Positions 43,439 through 52,501 of a DNA stretch of 64,000 bases are shown piece by piece. Position 1 is the first letter of the stretch; every line of letters begins with the position of its first letter. The DNA comes from Ancylobacter mangrovi. Lineage in GTDB: Bacteria; Pseudomonadota; Alphaproteobacteria; Rhizobiales; Xanthobacteraceae. The position numbers and the translations under genes were made by a program. The stretch spans positions 434,001 to 498,000 of the forward strand of contig NZ_JANTHZ010000001.1 of NCBI RefSeq assembly GCF_024752355.1. Reading direction: 5' to 3'. The notes under the pieces are model-generated. The model saw nothing but the letters and a program-made list of their open reading frames with translations. It had not been told where the DNA came from and ran no database searches.

Positions 43439-44191
43439 ATGCCGAGTAGTCCGCTCGTCCGCCATTCACTTCACGAATCGCTCGTGGCCCCGCTGCGGGA
43501 AATGATCCTGCAGGGCGAGCTGCGCGCGGGCGAGAAGGTCCCCGAGGAACAGCTCTGCGAGCGCTTCGGCGTCTCGCGCACGCCGATCCGCGAGGCGCTG
43601 AAGGTGCTCGCGGCGGAAGGTGTGCTGCAGATCCTGCCGCATCGCGGCGCCATCGTCTCGCGCATCACCGAGGAGCAGATCGACGAACTGTTCCCGATCA
43701 TGGCCTCGCTGGAGCGCCTTGCCGGGCTTCTTGCCTGCGAGCGGGCAAGCGACGCCGACATCGCGCGCGTGCGGACGCTGCACGAGCGCATGATGGTGCA
43801 TTTCCAGAACGGCGAGGAAGTCGAGTATCTGCGCCACAACCGGCTGGTCCACGAGGCGCATTTCGAGATCGCCGGCAACGCCACGCTGTCGGCCTTCTAT
43901 CAGCAGATCCTGACCCGCATCCATGCCTGCCGCTTCGTGGTGCGCAAGAGCCGCGAGCACTGGGCGGCGGCGGTGGCCGAGCACGAGAAGATGATGGCGG
44001 CGCTGGAAGCCCGCGACGGGCCGCGCCTCGCCGCGCTGCTCGAGGGCCATGTCACCGGCACCACCTCCGGCATCGCCCGGGCCTTCATCAACCGGCTGAA
44101 CGAACAGCAGCCCTCCCCCGCCCCCTCCGACCGGATGGGCGCGCGGGCCGGCACGCGTGGACGCAAGACCCAGAGTTCGCTCAGCGTCTGA
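43439..44191 (+). CDS. GntR/FadR-family (FCD) transcriptional regulator, copy 2
   Basis: 250 aa. HTH: SLHESLVAPLREMILQGEL, then LCERFGVSRTPIREALKVL. FCD: LRHNRLVHEAHFEIAGNATL with histidine ligands and VAEHEKMMAALEARDG. The last 30 residues are a basic, Pro/Gly-rich tail absent from copy 1. It is preceded by site C and followed by site D, placing it between two copies of the candidate operator, which makes it the stronger candidate for the regulon's repressor (inference). Confidence 0.93.
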   Translation: MPSSPLVRHSLHESLVAPLREMILQGELRAGEKVPEEQLCERFGVSRTPIREALKVLAAEGVLQILPHRGAIVSRITEEQIDELFPIMASLERLAGLLACERASDADIARVRTLHERMMVHFQNGEEVEYLRHNRLVHEAHFEIAGNATLSAFYQQILTRIHACRFVVRKSREHWAAAVAEHEKMMAALEARDGPRLAALLEGHVTGTTSGIARAFINRLNEQQPSPAPSDRMGARAGTRGRKTQSSLSV

Positions 44192-44223
44192 GAGGCATCC
44201 TCCCTAGCGGAGGAAGCCAAGTT

Positions 44224-44248
44224 TTGCGTCCGTAATTATTGATTGTGA
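44224..44248. promoter_or_regulatory. Site D of the shared FadR-type operator motif (CoA-transferase promoter)
   Basis: TTGCGTCCGTAATTA (44224-44238) with a second, opposing half ending near 44248; the centre shares TAATTATTGAT with site C. It lies 53-77 nt before the CoA-transferase ATG, a typical operator position. Confidence 0.7.
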
Positions 44249-44300
44249 ATTCGGGTGGATGGGCTGCGGCCCCGAGGCCCACGTCTAGAGAGGAAAGCCC

Positions 44301-45572
44301 ATGAGCGATGTTCTGGACCAGACCCGGGACAAACCCGAGGCAGCGCCCCAGCGCCAGACCGATTCCGCCACCGCCGGCCGCCCGCTCCCGCTGGCGGGGG
44401 TTCGTGTGCTCGACGTCAGCCAGGTGATGGCCGGCCCGTATAGCTGCATGCTGCTCGGCGATCTCGGCGCGGACGTCATCAAGATCGAGCCGCCCGGCAC
44501 CGGCGACCAGACGCGCGGCGCCATGGGGTTCAAAATGAAGGGGCCCGACAGCATGGGCTTCCTCAACATGAACCGGAACAAGCGCTCCGTGGCCATCAAC
44601 CTCAAGACCGATGCCGGCCGCGAGGTGTTCTACGAGCTGGTGAAGTCCGCCGACATCATCATCGAGAACTACCGCCCCGGCGTGATGAAGAAGCTGAAAT
44701 GCGACTATGACACCGTCGCCAAGTTCAATCCGCGCCTCGTCTACGCCTCCATCTCCGGCTTCGGCCAGACCGGCCCCTGGGCCACCCGTCCCGGCTTCGA
44801 CCTGATGGCGCAGGCCATGTCCGGCGTGATGAGCGTCACCGGCCATCCCGGCGGGCCGCCGGTCAAGGCGGGCGTGCCGGTGGCCGATATCGGCTGCGGC
44901 CTGTTCGCGACCTATGCCGTGCTCGCCGCCTATATCGGCGCCAAGAACACCGGGCAGGGCCAGTATATCGACGCCTCGCTGTTCGAGGCCGCGCTCGCCT
45001 TCTCGGTCTGGGACATCTCCGAATATTGGGGCCGCGGCACCCAGCCGGTGCCGCTCGGCACCGCCAACCGGATGACCGCGCCCTACCAGGCGGTGAAGTC
45101 GAAGGACGGCTATTTCGTCATGGGCGCCACCAGCCAGAAGCTGTGGCTGCAGCTCTGCGAGACCATCGGCCGGCCGGAGCTCGCCGAGGACCCGCGCTTC
45201 AAGACCATTCCCGACCGCCTCGACAACCGCGAAGTGCTGATCGAGGAGCTGGAGAAGAGCTTCGTCACCCGCACCTCGGACGAGTGGGTCGAGACGCTGC
45301 TCGGCGTCGGCATTCCCGCCGGCACGATGTACACCTATCCGGAAGCCTTCGAGAGCGAGCACGGACGGCACCGGCAGATGCGCATCGAGATCGATCATCC
45401 CAATGAGGGCAAGGTCTCCAATATCGGCTTCGCGGTGAAGCTCACCGGCACGCCGCAGCAGGTGCGCCTGCACCCGCCGCTGCTCGGCGAGCATACGCAG
45501 GACGTGCTGAAGGAGATCGGGCTCGACGCCGCCGCCGTCGAGGGCTTCACCGCGCGCGGAGCCTTTTCCTGA
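44301..45572 (+). CDS. CaiB/BaiF family CoA-transferase (family III)
   Basis: 423 aa. The family III opening GVRVLDVSQVMAGPYSCMLLGDL is preceded by about 30 extra residues. VKSADIIIENYRPGVMKKL and FGQTGPWATRPGFDLMAQAMSG follow, the aspartate of GFDLM corresponding to the catalytic Asp that forms the acyl-CoA anhydride. It moves CoA from a donor such as succinyl-CoA to a carboxylic acid. The next gene, an enoyl-CoA hydratase, starts on the last base of its stop. Promoter has site D. Confidence 0.93.
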   Translation: MSDVLDQTRDKPEAAPQRQTDSATAGRPLPLAGVRVLDVSQVMAGPYSCMLLGDLGADVIKIEPPGTGDQTRGAMGFKMKGPDSMGFLNMNRNKRSVAINLKTDAGREVFYELVKSADIIIENYRPGVMKKLKCDYDTVAKFNPRLVYASISGFGQTGPWATRPGFDLMAQAMSGVMSVTGHPGGPPVKAGVPVADIGCGLFATYAVLAAYIGAKNTGQGQYIDASLFEAALAFSVWDISEYWGRGTQPVPLGTANRMTAPYQAVKSKDGYFVMGATSQKLWLQLCETIGRPELAEDPRFKTIPDRLDNREVLIEELEKSFVTRTSDEWVETLLGVGIPAGTMYTYPEAFESEHGRHRQMRIEIDHPNEGKVSNIGFAVKLTGTPQQVRLHPPLLGEHTQDVLKEIGLDAAAVEGFTARGAFS

Positions 45573-46393
45573 TGAACGTCGCCGCGAAAGCCGAAGCCGC
45601 CGCCCCGAACGCGAAGCCCGCGGCCGACCAGGGCCGCGTGCATCTGGCCATCGACGGGCCGGTCGCCCGCATCACCTTCGACCGGCCGGCCGCGCGCAAC
45701 GCGATGACCTGGCGCATGTACGAGGAGCTTGCCGAGGCCTGCCGCACGGTCGAGGCCTCGCGCGAGGTTCGCGCGGTGGTGCTGCGCGGCGCCGGCGGCA
45801 AGGCGTTTGTCGCCGGCACCGACATCGACCAGTTCCGCGCCTTCTCCTCCGGCAATGACGGCATCGCATATGAGGAGAAGGTCGAGTCCTTCGTCGGCGC
45901 GCTCGAGGGGCTCTCCGTGCCCACCATCGCGGTGGTGGAGGGCTGGGCGGTCGGCGGGGGCATGGCGCTCGCCAATGCCTGCGACTTCCGCCTCGCCACG
46001 CCCGGTGCGCGCTTCGGCGTGCCGATCGCCCGCACGCTGGGCAACTGCCTCTCCGCCTCCAACGTGCAGCGCCTCGTCGCCACGCTCGGCCTCGATCTGG
46101 TTCGGCGCATGCTGCTGCTGGCCGAGATGCCAAAGGCGGAGGAGATGCCGGCCGGCTATGTCAGCATCGTCGAGCCGGAGGAGATCGACGCCCGCGTCGA
46201 CGAGCTGTGCGCGCGGATCGCCGGCAACGCGCCGATCACCCTGCGCGTGACCAAGGAGCTGATCCGCCGGCTGGCCCACGACCCGCACGCGCCCGACGCC
46301 GACCTGGTGCGCCTCACCTATGGCAGCGCCGACTTCCACGAGGGCGTCGAGGCCTTTCTCGCCAAGCGTCCCCCGGAGTGGCGCGGCGAATAG
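45572..46393 (+). CDS. Enoyl-CoA hydratase/isomerase family protein
   Basis: 273 aa. Crotonase fold: VHLAIDGPVARITFDRPAARNAM-type start, the oxyanion-hole segments GGKAFVAGTDIDQF and EGWAVGGGMALANACDFRLA. The catalytic Glu expected after the second segment is replaced by other residues around LGNCLSASN, so the reaction may be hydration, isomerisation or C-C cleavage. TGATG overlap with the CoA-transferase indicates tight coupling: the pair should activate an acid and then act on its CoA ester. Confidence 0.9.
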   Translation: MNVAAKAEAAAPNAKPAADQGRVHLAIDGPVARITFDRPAARNAMTWRMYEELAEACRTVEASREVRAVVLRGAGGKAFVAGTDIDQFRAFSSGNDGIAYEEKVESFVGALEGLSVPTIAVVEGWAVGGGMALANACDFRLATPGARFGVPIARTLGNCLSASNVQRLVATLGLDLVRRMLLLAEMPKAEEMPAGYVSIVEPEEIDARVDELCARIAGNAPITLRVTKELIRRLAHDPHAPDADLVRLTYGSADFHEGVEAFLAKRPPEWRGE

Positions 46394-46416
46394 CCCTCTC
46401 TCGAAGAGCAACTGAA

Positions 46417-46455
46417 AAGGCCGGCACCCCGCCCGGGATGCCGGCCTTCCTTTTT
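46417..46455. terminator. Terminator of the CoA-transferase operon, probably bidirectional
   Basis: AAGGCCGGCA (46417-46426) and TGCCGGCCTT (46439-46448) form a 10-bp stem with a 12-nt loop, followed on the plus strand by CC and five T. On the minus strand the stem ends in a four-T run, so it can also end the convergent binding-protein gene. Confidence 0.9.
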
Positions 46456-46475
46456 CGCGGTGCCGCTAGGGGCGA

Positions 46476-47486
46476 TCAGCGGATCGGCGGCGCGTACTGG
46501 ATGCCGCCGGCGCTCCAGAGCTGGTTGATGCCGCGCGGGATGCCGAGCTTGGAATTGGCGCCGATGTTGCGCTCGAACACCTCGCCGTAATTGCCGACGT
46601 TCTTCACGATGCGCACGGCCCAGTCCTTGGTCAGGCCGAGCTGCTCGCCATAAGTGCCGTCGGTGCCGACGAAGCGCTTCACGTCAGGCTTCTCGGACTT
46701 CAGCGCCTCGTCGAGGGTCGCCTGGCTGACGCCGAGCTCCTCGCCGTTCAGCATGGCGTAGAAGCTCCACTTGACGATGTTGAGCCAGCGGTCGTCGCCC
46801 TGGCGCACCACCGGGCCGAGCGGCTCCTTGGAGATGACGTCGGGCAGCACGATGTAGTCGGCCGGCTTGTCGAGCTTCAGGCGCAGCGCGTAGAGCTGCG
46901 ACACGTCGGTCGTCAGCACGTCGCACTTGCCCTCGTTATAGGCCTTCACCAGCTCGTCGAGGCTCGACAACTGGGTCAGCTCCATCGCCATGTTGTTGGT
47001 CTTGAAGTAGTCCTGCCCGTTCAGCACGCTGGTGGTGCCGCTCTGGATGCAGACCTTGGAGCCGTCGAGCTCGAGCGCGCTCATCACGTTCTTCGACACA
47101 GGCACCATGAAGCCCTGGCCGTCATAGTAGGAGACGGCCGCGAACATCAGGTCGAGCCCGGCCTCGCGGCCGAGCGTCCAGGTGGAGTTGCGCGAGAGCA
47201 GGTCGATCGTGCCCTTCTGCAGCGCCGGGAAGCGTTCCTCGGCGGAGAGCGGCACGTAGTCGACCTTGGAGGCGTCGTCGAAGATCGCCGCGGCGACCGC
47301 CTTGCACATGTCGACGTCGAAGCCGGTCCACTGGCCCTTGTCGTCCTTGGAGGCGAAGCCGTCGAGCCCCTGGTTGACGCCGCATTTGAGCACGCCGCGC
47401 TCCTTGACGTCGCTCAGCGTGTCGGCATGGGCGAGCCCCGCCAACAGCGTGCCGGCTGCGGCCAGCGTGAGTGCAAGCTTTTTCAT
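46476..47486 (-). CDS. Amino acid ABC transporter substrate-binding protein (AapJ/BztA type), orphan
   Basis: 336 aa from the ATG at 47486. The signal peptide ends near LAHADT. DVKERGVLKCGVNQGLDGFA and FDVDMCKAVAAAIFDD, SRNSTWTLGREAGLDLMFA are characteristic of the general L-amino-acid binding protein AapJ. No permease or ATPase gene is adjacent, so it must work with a transporter encoded elsewhere or act as a spare receptor. It is convergent with the enoyl-CoA hydratase gene. Confidence 0.93.
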   Translation of the reverse strand: MKKLALTLAAAGTLLAGLAHADTLSDVKERGVLKCGVNQGLDGFASKDDKGQWTGFDVDMCKAVAAAIFDDASKVDYVPLSAEERFPALQKGTIDLLSRNSTWTLGREAGLDLMFAAVSYYDGQGFMVPVSKNVMSALELDGSKVCIQSGTTSVLNGQDYFKTNNMAMELTQLSSLDELVKAYNEGKCDVLTTDVSQLYALRLKLDKPADYIVLPDVISKEPLGPVVRQGDDRWLNIVKWSFYAMLNGEELGVSQATLDEALKSEKPDVKRFVGTDGTYGEQLGLTKDWAVRIVKNVGNYGEVFERNIGANSKLGIPRGINQLWSAGGIQYAPPIR

Positions 47487-47518
47487 GGTACCCCCGAAAT
47501 CCCGGTCACGGCCGACGC

Positions 47519-48136
47519 TCAGAGCGTCGGCGCCTGACGGATGACTACCTTGGTGCCGACCGGCACGCGGTTGTAGAGATCCTGCACGTCGCCATTCACC
47601 AGGCGGAAGCAGCCCGACGAGATCGCCATGCCGATGGTCTGCGGCATGTTGGTGCCGTGGATGCGGTAGACCGTGCCGCCGAGATAGAGCGCGGCCGCGC
47701 CGAGCGGGTTGCCCGGGCCGCCGGCCATGAAGCGCGGCAGGTAGGGCTGGCGCTCGATCATCTCCGCCGGCGGGCGCCAGTCCGGCCATTCCGCCTTGCG
47801 GGTGATCTTCTGCAAGCCCGACCACTGGAAGCCGTCGCGCCCGACGCCGATGCCGTAGCGGATCGCGCGGTTGTCGCCCTGCACGAGGTACAGGAAGCGC
47901 TCGCTGGTGTGGATGACGATGGTCCCCGGCGGCTCGTTGGTCCGGAAATAGACCGGCTGCCGGCGATAGGCGGGATCGAGCTGCTCCTCGGCGGCGCTCG
48001 GCACGTAGCCGGGCTGCTCGGGCACATCGACGATCTGGCTGCCGACCGACGCGGCCGGGCGCATCTGCGCCTCGGCGGCCGAAACGGACAGCGCGGCAAG
48101 GGCCACCAGCGCCGCCCCGACGAATTTCGCTCTCAT
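47519..48136 (-). CDS. L,D-transpeptidase (YkuD domain)
   Basis: 205 aa from the ATG at 48136. The signal peptide ends near AAEAQM. The catalytic motif is complete: YRIHGTNMPQTIG followed by SSGCFRLVNGDV (Cys nucleophile, His, Arg). It forms 3-3 peptidoglycan crosslinks or attaches proteins to the wall, in the periplasm. It starts upstream of the binding-protein gene, separated by 32 nt. A shared transcript is possible without functional link. Confidence 0.93.
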   Translation of the reverse strand: MRAKFVGAALVALAALSVSAAEAQMRPAASVGSQIVDVPEQPGYVPSAAEEQLDPAYRRQPVYFRTNEPPGTIVIHTSERFLYLVQGDNRAIRYGIGVGRDGFQWSGLQKITRKAEWPDWRPPAEMIERQPYLPRFMAGGPGNPLGAAALYLGGTVYRIHGTNMPQTIGMAISSGCFRLVNGDVQDLYNRVPVGTKVVIRQAPTL

Positions 48137-48305
48137 TCTCGACTTCCCCTCTCGCGGCATCGCCCGGAGGCGACGCGGCCTCCCGGTGGCGGACCCGCGG
48201 CGGTTCGCGGACGGGTCCCCGCCGGGCGGCGATTCAATGATCGCTCCCGGCGCCGATCGAACGGGGGAAATGACGTGAAGTCAATCTCCGAAAGGCTGGA
48301 TGCGA

Positions 48306-48342
48306 CCTCCCGCGGGGCGCGCGGGGCTGGCCGCGCGGGAGG
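48306..48342 (-). terminator. Hairpin downstream of xylA
   Basis: CCTCCCGCG (48306-48314) and CGCGGGAGG (48334-48342) form a 9-bp GC-only stem with a GC-rich loop, 17 nt beyond the xylA stop. No U-run, so termination is only suggested. Confidence 0.4.
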
Positions 48343-48358
48343 CCCCCGTCGCCGTGCG

Positions 48359-49684
48359 TCAGCGGAAGTAGCTGCTGACCAGCGTTTCCAGCCGCTCCTG
48401 CCGGCCCGAGCGCGGCTGCGGGTCGAGATCGTCGGCCTCCGCGCGGGCGGCGATGGCCTCGAGCGAGGCGCCTTCGCGCAGCATCGCCCTGTTCTGCGGC
48501 TCGTTCCAGCCCGCATAGCGCTCGTCGACCGCCTTCTGCAGCGCCCCGTCCTCCAGCATGTCAGCGGCGATCAGCAGCGCCCGGGCGCACACGTCCATCG
48601 CCCCGACATGGGCGAGGACGAGGTCCTCCGGGTCGATCGACTGGCGGCGGATCTTGGCGTCGAAATTGGTACCGCCGGTGGTGTAGCCGCCCGCCCTCAG
48701 GATCTCGTACATGGCGAGCGCGGTGTCCTCGACATTGGTCGGGAACTGGTCGGTGTCCCAGCCGGACTGGGCGTCGCCCTTGTTCATGTCGATCGAGCCG
48801 AAGATGCCGAGCGCGGCCGCCATCGCGATCTCGTGCTCAAAGGAGTGGCCGGCGAGCGTGGCGTGGTTGGCCTCCACGTTCACCTTCACCTCCTTCTCGA
48901 GCCCCGCGCGGCACAGCAGGCCGTACACCGTGCCGACGTCGAAATCGTACTGGTGCTTGGTCGGCTCCTGCGGCTTGGGCTCGATCAGGATCGTGCCCTT
49001 GAAGCCGATCTTGTGCTTGTGCTCGACCACGAGGTTGAGGAAGCGCGCCATCTGGTCGAGCTCGCGCGGCAGGTCGGTGTTGAGCAGCGTCTCGTAGCCT
49101 TCGCGTCCGCCCCACAGCACGTAGTTCTCGCCGCCGAGTTCGTGGGTCACCTCGAGCACGTTCTTCACCTGCGCCGCGGACCACGCGAACACGTCCGGGT
49201 CCGGGTTGGTCGCCGCGCCCGACATGAAGCGGCGGTGGGAGAACAGGTTGGCCGTGCCCCACAGCAGGCGGACCTTCGAGCTCTCCATCTTGCGGGCGAA
49301 GATCTCGGCGATCGCCCGCACATTGGCGTTCGATTCCTTCAGGTTCGCCCCTTCCGGCGCGATGTCGCGGTCGTGGAAGCAGAAGAACGGCACGTCGAGG
49401 ATACGGAACAGCTCGAACGCGACGTCGGCCTTGGCGCGGGCGAGCGCCATCTCGTCGGCGCCGTGCATCCACGGGCGCAGGAAGGTCTCGCCGCCGAACG
49501 GGTCGCCGCCGGGCCAGGTGAAGCTGTGCCAGTAGGCGACGGCGAAGCGCAGATGGTCCTCCATGCGCTTGCCGAGCACCAGCTGGTCCTTGTCGTACCA
49601 GCGGAAACCGTAGGGGTCGCGGCTGAGCGGGCCGACATAGCGCAGCGGCTCATCCGCCGGGAAGAAGCGGGCGGGGGCATTCAT
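48359..49684 (-). CDS. xylA: Xylose isomerase
   Basis: 441 aa, class II length. [26 protein letters not shown] (catalytic His), [52 protein letters not shown] and [17 protein letters not shown] carry the metal sites. It interconverts D-xylose and D-xylulose. It follows xylB with an ATGA overlap, so the two are translated together. Confidence 0.97.
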   Translation of the reverse strand: MNAPARFFPADEPLRYVGPLSRDPYGFRWYDKDQLVLGKRMEDHLRFAVAYWHSFTWPGGDPFGGETFLRPWMHGADEMALARAKADVAFELFRILDVPFFCFHDRDIAPEGANLKESNANVRAIAEIFARKMESSKVRLLWGTANLFSHRRFMSGAATNPDPDVFAWSAAQVKNVLEVTHELGGENYVLWGGREGYETLLNTDLPRELDQMARFLNLVVEHKHKIGFKGTILIEPKPQEPTKHQYDFDVGTVYGLLCRAGLEKEVKVNVEANHATLAGHSFEHEIAMAAALGIFGSIDMNKGDAQSGWDTDQFPTNVEDTALAMYEILRAGGYTTGGTNFDAKIRRQSIDPEDLVLAHVGAMDVCARALLIAADMLEDGALQKAVDERYAGWNEPQNRAMLREGASLEAIAARAEADDLDPQPRSGRQERLETLVSSYFR

Positions 49685-51138
49685 GACTTCACTCCCTTCA
49701 TTGCGGGATAGAGCGCGCGGTAGAGCGCGTGGCGTTCCGCATAGGCGTGCTGGAGGGCGGGATCGGGCGCGATGGTCTCGATCCGTCGGGGCGGCAGGCA
49801 GATGTCGGCCGGCGCCTCGCCGGTCGCCGCCATGCGCGCGAGCCGGGCGGCGCCGAACGCCCCTCCCCGCTCGCCGTCCTCGATGCGGTTGATCGGCAGG
49901 CCGAGCACGCTCGCCAGCACCGCGGTCCAGAAGCGCGAGCGCGAGCCGCCGCCGATCACGTCGGCCTGCGACAGGTGCGTGCCGGCGGCGGCGAGCGCGT
50001 CGAGGCAGTCCTTGAAGGCGAAGGCGACGCCTTCCAGCACCGCCTGCGTCAGGTTCTCGCGCGTGGTGTCGTGGTCGAGCCCGACGAAGGCGGCGCGGAT
50101 AGCGGTGTCGTTGTGGGGGGTTCGCTCACCGGAGAGATACGGCAGGAAGGTCGCGCGCGAGGGCGCGGCCGGCGCGTCGCCGAGCGGGGCCAGCAGGTCG
50201 GCGGGCGAGGTCTTCGCCACGCCCGACCACCAGCCGAGCGCCGAGGCGGCGGAGAGGATCACCCCCATCTGGTGCCAGGTGGCGGGAATGGCGTGGCAGA
50301 AGGCGTGGACGCTCGATTCCGGGTTCGGCGCGTAGCGGTCGGTGGTCGCCCACAGCACGCCCGAGGTGCCTAGCGAGACGAAGGCGTCGCCGGCATTGAT
50401 GGCGCCGAGCCCGATCGCGCCCGCCGCATTGTCGCCGGCGCCGCCCGCCAGCACCGGCGGCGTCTGCATGCCCCAGCGCGCGGCGAGGTCGGCGGTGATC
50501 CGGCCGGCGGCGGCGCTGCCCTCGACGAGGCGGGGCATGTGCGCGCGGGTGAGATGGGTCGCGGCCAACGCCTCGTCCGACCAGTCGCGCGCGCCGACGT
50601 CGAGCCACAGTGTGCCGGAGGCGTCCGACATCTCGTCGACCATGTCGCCGGTGAGCCGGTAGCCGACATAGGCCTTGGGCAGCAGCACCTTGGCGGTTCG
50701 CTCGAAGATCTCCGGCTCGTGCTTCCTCACCCACAAGAGCTTGGGCGCGGTGAAGCCGGGAAAGGCGAGATTGCCGGCGACCTGGTGCAGCGCGGGAAAG
50801 CGCTCCTCGAGCTCGCGGCATTCGAGAAAGGAGCGCCCGTCGTTCCAGAGGATCGCGGGGCGCAGCACCGCGCCCTCGCGGTCCAGCAGCACCGCGCCGT
50901 GCATCTGGCCGGACAGGCCGATTCCGCGCACCGCGGCGAGCTCCGCCGGCTTCTGCACCTTCAGAGCGTCGATACTGGCGAGCGTCGCCTGCCACCAATC
51001 CTCGGGATTCTGCTCGCTGAAGCCCGGCTGCGGGCGCGAGATGGCGAGCGCCGTCTCGGTGGTGGCGACGACCGACTGTGCGTCGTCGACGAGCACCGCC
51101 TTGACCGCGGAGGTGCCGATATCGAGGCCGAGATACAT
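49681..51138 (-). CDS. xylB: Xylulokinase
   Basis: 485 aa. FGGY-kinase fold: [18 protein letters not shown] (phosphate 1), [15 protein letters not shown] (substrate Met-His-Gly), [10 protein letters not shown], and the C-terminal [16 protein letters not shown] adenosine motif. It phosphorylates D-xylulose to D-xylulose 5-phosphate for the pentose phosphate pathway. It overlaps xylA by 4 nt and follows the LacI-type regulator by 35 nt; these three genes form the minus-strand half of the xylose locus. Confidence 0.97.
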   Translation of the reverse strand: MYLGLDIGTSAVKAVLVDDAQSVVATTETALAISRPQPGFSEQNPEDWWQATLASIDALKVQKPAELAAVRGIGLSGQMHGAVLLDREGAVLRPAILWNDGRSFLECRELEERFPALHQVAGNLAFPGFTAPKLLWVRKHEPEIFERTAKVLLPKAYVGYRLTGDMVDEMSDASGTLWLDVGARDWSDEALAATHLTRAHMPRLVEGSAAAGRITADLAARWGMQTPPVLAGGAGDNAAGAIGLGAINAGDAFVSLGTSGVLWATTDRYAPNPESSVHAFCHAIPATWHQMGVILSAASALGWWSGVAKTSPADLLAPLGDAPAAPSRATFLPYLSGERTPHNDTAIRAAFVGLDHDTTRENLTQAVLEGVAFAFKDCLDALAAAGTHLSQADVIGGGSRSRFWTAVLASVLGLPINRIEDGERGGAFGAARLARMAATGEAPADICLPPRRIETIAPDPALQHAYAERHALYRALYPAMKGVKS

Positions 51139-51173
51139 GCCTCAAACCTTCCGAACTGAGAGAGTGGAACGGG

Positions 51174-52211
51174 TCACGGGAGGTTGTCCCGCACGAAGAT
51201 GTCGATGCGGATACGCTCCTGCTCGTTAAGCAGCGGTTCCCCCGCGCAGTGCGCGAGCAGGACCCGCGCCGCCGAGCGCGACTGGTGGCCGGGGTCCTGG
51301 TTGATCACCGCGTCCATTATGCCGCGCAGCAGGAAGCGGCGCGTATCGTCGGTCAGGTCGTGGCCGATGAAGACGAGGTCCGAGGCCCGGTTGGCGGCGC
51401 TGATGGCCGCCGCGACGCCGCGATTGCCGGCGCCGACATTGTAGAGGCCGACGAGGTCGGGCACGTCGCGCAGCATGCCGGCGACGATCGCCTGGGTGCG
51501 CTCCTCCTCGTCGAAGCTCTCGCGGGCGGGCAGCACCTTGAGGGCCGGATATTCGCCGGCCAGAACCTGGGTGAAGCCGAACTGGCGCTCGGCATGGTCG
51601 CGCAGCGCCGGCGTGCCGACGATCAGCCCGACCGAGCCGCTGCGCCCCGCGGCGAAGCGGCCGAGCAGTGTGCCGGCGGTCCGGCCGGCGGCGATGTTGT
51701 CGATGCCGACATAGCGCAGCCGGTGTGAAGCCGGCACGTCCGACACCAGCGTCACCACCGCGACGCCGGAGGCGACGAGGTCGTCGATCGCCGAGCGCAC
51801 CCGCGGATGGTCGAGCGCCACCACCGCCACGCCGTCATAATGGCCGATCAGCCCCTCCAGCGCGGAGGCCAGCGTTTCCGGCGCGAACACGTCGACGCGC
51901 AGCGTGTCGATATAGGCGTTGTTGGCGGCGAGCCAGCTCGCCGTGTTCGTCACCTGCTCGCCGAGCATCCGCATGAATACGTTCGAGCCCGCCGGCAGCA
52001 CGAAGCAGAAGCGGTAGGTCTCGCCCCGCGCCAGCCGCGCCGCGGCGAGGTTCGGACGGTAGCCGAGGCGGGCCACGGCGTCCTTCACCCGCTCGGCGGT
52101 GACGTTGCGCACGCCGGTGCGCCCGTTCAGCACCCGGTCGGCCGTCGCCAGCGAGACGCCGGCCTCACGGGCGACATCCTGAAGGGTGATGCGCGAAACA
52201 ACTCTGGACAT
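51174..52211 (-). CDS. LacI-family transcriptional regulator of the xylose locus
   Basis: 345 aa. N-terminal HTH ITLQDVAREAGVSLATADRV and hinge (NVTAERVKDAVARLGYRPN), then a periplasmic-binding-protein-like effector domain (about 65-340; GVAVVALDHPRV, LIVGTPALRDHAERQFGF, VFIGHDLTDDT). It lies upstream of xylBA and divergent from xylFHG, so it probably represses both units until xylose is present. The candidate operator is the palindrome at 52354-52371. Confidence 0.93.
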   Translation of the reverse strand: MSRVVSRITLQDVAREAGVSLATADRVLNGRTGVRNVTAERVKDAVARLGYRPNLAAARLARGETYRFCFVLPAGSNVFMRMLGEQVTNTASWLAANNAYIDTLRVDVFAPETLASALEGLIGHYDGVAVVALDHPRVRSAIDDLVASGVAVVTLVSDVPASHRLRYVGIDNIAAGRTAGTLLGRFAAGRSGSVGLIVGTPALRDHAERQFGFTQVLAGEYPALKVLPARESFDEEERTQAIVAGMLRDVPDLVGLYNVGAGNRGVAAAISAANRASDLVFIGHDLTDDTRRFLLRGIMDAVINQDPGHQSRSAARVLLAHCAGEPLLNEQERIRIDIFVRDNLP

Positions 52212-52353
52212 GAGGTCATGTTGCCCACAAAATCTGAGGTACGCAACTCAAGCTGCGGAACGCCGTATTAGACCAAGTATGGAGCGCCAACGTGGAGTTG
52301 CCTTGCTAGCCTGCGCCAGAAATCCGTCCTAGATGATGGGTTCTGAAGGCCAG

Positions 52354-52371
52354 TCGACCTCTATAGGTCGA
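52354..52371. promoter_or_regulatory. Palindrome in the xylose divergent promoter, candidate LacI-type operator
   Basis: TCGACCT (52354-52360) and AGGTCGA (52365-52371) form a perfect inverted repeat with a 4-nt centre, about 130 nt before xylF and 143 nt from the regulator start. A weaker, widely spaced pair, GCAACTC (52243-52249) and GAGTTGC (52295-52301), lies nearer the regulator. Confidence 0.55.
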
Positions 52372-52501
52372 TCAAGAACACGACGGACGAGGCCTGTATT
52401 GAGGTTCGAACGTCAAGCAAGGAGCCTGGCATGCGCGGCCCTCGAAGGATCGCGCCCAGCCGGCCGGCATTCGCGCAAAGCATCCTTGATGGGAGGAAAG
52501 C

